DNA from: Bacteroides salyersiae WAL 10018 = DSM 18765 = JCM 12988
Lineage (GTDB): Bacteria; Bacteroidota; Bacteroidia; Bacteroidales; Bacteroidaceae
Length of the DNA: 64,000 nucleotides
Direction: 5' to 3'
Assembly: GCF_000381365.1 (NCBI RefSeq)
Contig: NZ_KB905466.1
Location: 2,902,821 to 2,966,820, forward strand
Part shown: positions 61,660 through 64,000 of the stretch, in pieces
How positions within the stretch are numbered: position 1 is the stretch's first letter
Layout: every line of letters begins with the position of its first letter
Program-made: the position numbers and the translations under genes
The notes under the pieces: generated by a model
What the model saw: the letters and a program-made list of their open reading frames with translations, nothing else
Database searches by the model: none
Told to the model about the DNA's origin: nothing

Positions 61660-62343
61660 TGGCTGATTTTGATTGGATCAGGATAAATGTGGGAATCTAC
61701 TTTCAGGGGGATAGTGCATGATGATTGTCGGTTTGTTGAAGAACAACTGTCATACATTATTTATGAGAGTAGATTTATGGATATAATAGAATTTCAAATA
61801 TTATTCGTTCTTACCTAAATAGAGAAACAAATCAATCTCTAAAAAAGAAGATATGAGTGATACTTACTTTTCCATATATAAACTATATATTTTTCGGTAA
61901 TTTGATGATAGGTTTTTAAGATTGAGGATATTAGCATGAAACAATAACAACATGGGGATGTTTCTGGTGAAAACATCCCCATGTTGTTATGCAAAACACC
62001 CGGATGTTCTTACCGACAACATCCGGGTGTTTTTTACATTAGATTTTATGGCTATATGATAATACCTTGTTTATTAATTGTTTAAACTCTTCATGAGCAA
62101 AGGCAAAGATACGATTATTCTCGGGGCATTTGTTTTGAATAAATTATTTTTTATTTTTTATCCAATGCTTTTTCAAATCAGGTTGTCTTCTAAAAGTATA
62201 GTAATAAAAAAGATGTGGAAATATGGAAACGACGACATTAGTTAAGGGGCGTTCTTTTATTTTTGGAAAGTCTGATTAACAGAAAAATACTTGATTTATT
62301 TCTTTCACACAATTTTTTTTCGGTTTTGTAGTTCTTTATACTG
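61660..62343. other. 684-bp intergenic region with palindrome array
   Basis: No coding frame. Holds the family A array at 61949-62031 and AT-rich sequence before porP. I see no clear consensus promoter for porP. Confidence 0.6.
61949..62031. repeat. Four-unit palindrome array, 14-bp units every 23 bp (family A, copy 2)
   Basis: Units at 61949-61962 (AACATGGGGATGTT), 61972-61985 (AACATCCCCATGTT), 61995-62008 (AACACCCGGATGTT) and 62018-62031 (AACATCCGGGTGTT). Units 1 and 2 are exact reverse complements, as are 3 and 4, giving two consecutive 14-bp hairpins with 9-nt loops. The second is followed by TTTT and can act as a terminator. Same period and overall length (83 bp) as 10565-10647. Confidence 0.92.
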
Positions 62344-63309
62344 ATGAACCGGTTTTTTTTTATATGTATTCTCACCACTTTGGCTTTATTTACCTCATCA
62401 AAGGTCAAAGCGCAGTTTGATGTGCACTTCAATCAATATTGGGACTTGAAGGGCTTCTATAATCCTGCTTGGGCGGGACAAACAGATAAACTAAATATCG
62501 CCGGAACTTATTCCATGCAGATGATGGGTTTCACTCATTCACCCCGTACGATGTATTTTGGAGCAGATATGCCTTTTTCGCTGTTTAATAAAAAACATGG
62601 AGCAGGAGCGGGATTTTTTAGTGATGCGATCGGTCTTTTTCGCAACCAGCGTGTTTGGCTGCAATATTCTTATAAACACCAGATTGGAAAAGGAAGGCTG
62701 GGCGTGGGATTACAATTGGGTTTTGTCAGTGTCTCGTTTGATCCGGAAAATATCTATTTAGGAGAAGATAAGCAGGAGGACCCTGCTTTTCCGACGGAAC
62801 AGAAAAATGGTATGGGGCTTGACTTGGGGGTCGGAGGATTTTATTCACATCCGAAATTTTATGTCGGCTTCTCCGGACATCACCTTACTTCGCCGACCAT
62901 AGAAATGGGGACTACAGAGGCCGGTGCAACGAGTAGTCTAAAGATTGATCCAATGCTTTATTTCACTGGCGGATACAATATTCAGACTCGTAATCCGTTA
63001 GTTTCCATACAACCGTCGCTATTATTACAGAGTGATTTAAATAAGGTAAGAGCCGATCTGACAGGACGTGTATTGTATACTTTTAATGAAAGAGTTTTTG
63101 TCGGAGGGCTTACTTATTCACCGGGAGTTTCCTTTACAGTAAGTATCGGAGCTACGATTCGTGGAGTGACGGTGGGATATGCTTACGAAGCTTATACGTC
63201 AAAAATCGGAATCGGGAATGGCAGTCACGATTTGATAGTAAGTTATGCGATGGATATCAATTTATTTAAGAAAAGTAAGAATAAACATAAGAGTGTACGA
63301 ATCTTATAA
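62344..63309 (+). CDS. PorP/SprF family type IX secretion protein
   Basis: 321 aa with a signal peptide (ILTTLALFTSSKVKA). Outer-membrane barrel of the PorP/SprF family: QFDVHFNQYWDLKGFYNPAWAGQTDKLNI in pieces, the repeated FFSDAIGLFRNQRVWLQYSYKH, and the end VGYAYEAYTSKIGIGNGSHDLIVSY. Normally works with PorK/L/M/N (GldK-N), and a GldK-like gene follows 14 bp later. Confidence 0.92.
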   Translation: MNRFFFICILTTLALFTSSKVKAQFDVHFNQYWDLKGFYNPAWAGQTDKLNIAGTYSMQMMGFTHSPRTMYFGADMPFSLFNKKHGAGAGFFSDAIGLFRNQRVWLQYSYKHQIGKGRLGVGLQLGFVSVSFDPENIYLGEDKQEDPAFPTEQKNGMGLDLGVGGFYSHPKFYVGFSGHHLTSPTIEMGTTEAGATSSLKIDPMLYFTGGYNIQTRNPLVSIQPSLLLQSDLNKVRADLTGRVLYTFNERVFVGGLTYSPGVSFTVSIGATIRGVTVGYAYEAYTSKIGIGNGSHDLIVSYAMDINLFKKSKNKHKSVRIL

Positions 63310-63323
63310 TTGTGGAGAAAAGG

Positions 63324-64000
63324 ATGAAAAGTAAAAACTGTATAGCAGTGGCGTTACTGGTCGCTTTGCTTTCTTCGTGTATGGGACGCATGGCAGGAGG
63401 TGGCGGTACCGGCGGAGAAGTGGTAGGCGTCAGTGTCACGGCATGGAACGAGCCGGCTCCTTATGGTATGGTGCTGATAAAACGCGGTTCTCTTAAGATA
63501 GGACCGGAAGAACAGGACTCACTTTGGGGAGCACCTGTGCCGACAAAGGAAATCTCGGTTGAGTCTTTTTGGATGGATGAGACAGAAGTAACGGTATCTG
63601 AATACAAGCAATTTGTGTACTGGGTGCGCGACTCTATTATCCGTGAACGTCTGGCAGATCCTGCGTACGGAGGTAATGAAGCTTATAAAATCGAAGAAGA
63701 CCGGGAGGGTAATCCTATCAAGCCATATCTGAACTGGTCGAAACCCATTCCTTGGAAAAAGCCTACGGAAGATGAGTTGATGGCGATTCAGAGTGTATAC
63801 AAAAAGCATCCGATCGATGGTACGACGATGCTGGACGCTTCTCAGATGAACTATTATTATGAGGTTTTTGATTATGTGGAAGCTGCCAAGCGTCGGAATC
63901 GTTTGAATCCGAATGAACGGAATAAGAATACAGATATCGAAGTTAATCCGGACGAGGTGATCATGATCTCCAAAGATACGGCTTATATTGATGATGACGG
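63324..64000 (+). CDS. gldK: GldK/PorK-like lipoprotein, cut by the window end
   Basis: At least 225 codons, open to the last base of the window. Starts with a lipoprotein signal (MKSKNCIAVALLVALLSSCMG) after a good ribosome site (ggagaaaagg). The FGE-sulfatase-like beginning is visible: APYGMVLIKRGSLKIGPEEQD, FWMDETEVTVSEYKQFVYWV. The long insertion with KPYLNWSKPIPWKKPTEDE and ASQMNYYYEVFDYVEAAKR is characteristic of GldK. Ring-forming outer-membrane lipoprotein of the type IX system. Confidence 0.88.
   Translation, partial: MKSKNCIAVALLVALLSSCMGRMAGGGGTGGEVVGVSVTAWNEPAPYGMVLIKRGSLKIGPEEQDSLWGAPVPTKEISVESFWMDETEVTVSEYKQFVYWVRDSIIRERLADPAYGGNEAYKIEEDREGNPIKPYLNWSKPIPWKKPTEDELMAIQSVYKKHPIDGTTMLDASQMNYYYEVFDYVEAAKRRNRLNPNERNKNTDIEVNPDEVIMISKDTAYIDDD

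Overview
The window looks like a chromosome segment of a gut Bacteroides, most likely close to B. fragilis. The reasons are SusC/SusD pairs with an ECF sigma/FecR switch, TonB-family proteins, DUF3836 proteins, a PorP/SprF-GldK locus, a tRNA-Leu-targeted NBU-like mobilizable element, and repeated matches to the Bacteroides promoter (-33 TTTG, -7 TAnnTTTG). The species is inferred from content only.

Layout. 0-2.2 kb: two exported proteins on the minus strand, one a transglutaminase-like protein and the other a miniature RHS-core protein with a papain-like tail. 2.5-12.7 kb: GH36 alpha-galactosidase, SufE, an M28-type peptidase lipoprotein, an S66 carboxypeptidase, the phosphate butyryltransferase-butyrate kinase pair, 3-methyladenine glycosylase I and a GH2 glycosidase. 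12.9-19.8 kb (minus strand): a polysaccharide-utilisation switch of ECF sigma, FecR anti-sigma, SusC with an STN domain, and a SusD-like lipoprotein. The susC leader carries signs of an antisense small RNA. 19.9-27.0 kb: housekeeping genes (pnp, a thioredoxin-fold lipoprotein without CxxC, greA, HIT, DUF418, mannose-1-phosphate guanylyltransferase).

27.17-40.12 kb: tRNA-Leu(CAA) followed by an integrated element of about 12.9 kb, bounded by a 14-bp direct repeat of the tRNA 3' end. It carries an Xis-like protein, a RecA-fold ATPase, a primase, MobC, a relaxase and a frameshifted RteC-like gene. Cargo follows: small lipoproteins, a GNAT acetyltransferase, two Crp/Fnr regulators and a DUF1016 nuclease holding intragenic palindromes. 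A tyrosine integrase lies next to the right end. From 40.1 to 43.6 kb is a graveyard of earlier events: a two-gene AT-rich cassette (winged-helix-like plus DUF4145/HEPN-like) flanked by a degenerate second copy of the post-tRNA terminator, an IS fragment, a 5'-truncated CPBP protease and a decayed integrase relic.

43.6-64 kb: an editing deacylase, an SH3-like membrane protein, two convergent DUF3836 paralogues with a shared upstream repeat, a two-gene glycosyltransferase operon, a sigma factor fused through one membrane helix to an outer-membrane barrel, TonB-family proteins, a Nudix hydrolase and a cobalamin adenosyltransferase. Then comes an asparagine/aspartate-to-fumarate module (porin-ansB-dcuB facing aspA), and the start of a type IX secretion-like locus (porP, gldK) cut by the window edge.

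The most unusual non-coding signals are three intergenic arrays of four short palindromes each. Two, 51 kb apart, share one 14-bp palindrome family at an exact 23-bp period. The third has 17-bp palindromes at a 22-bp period.
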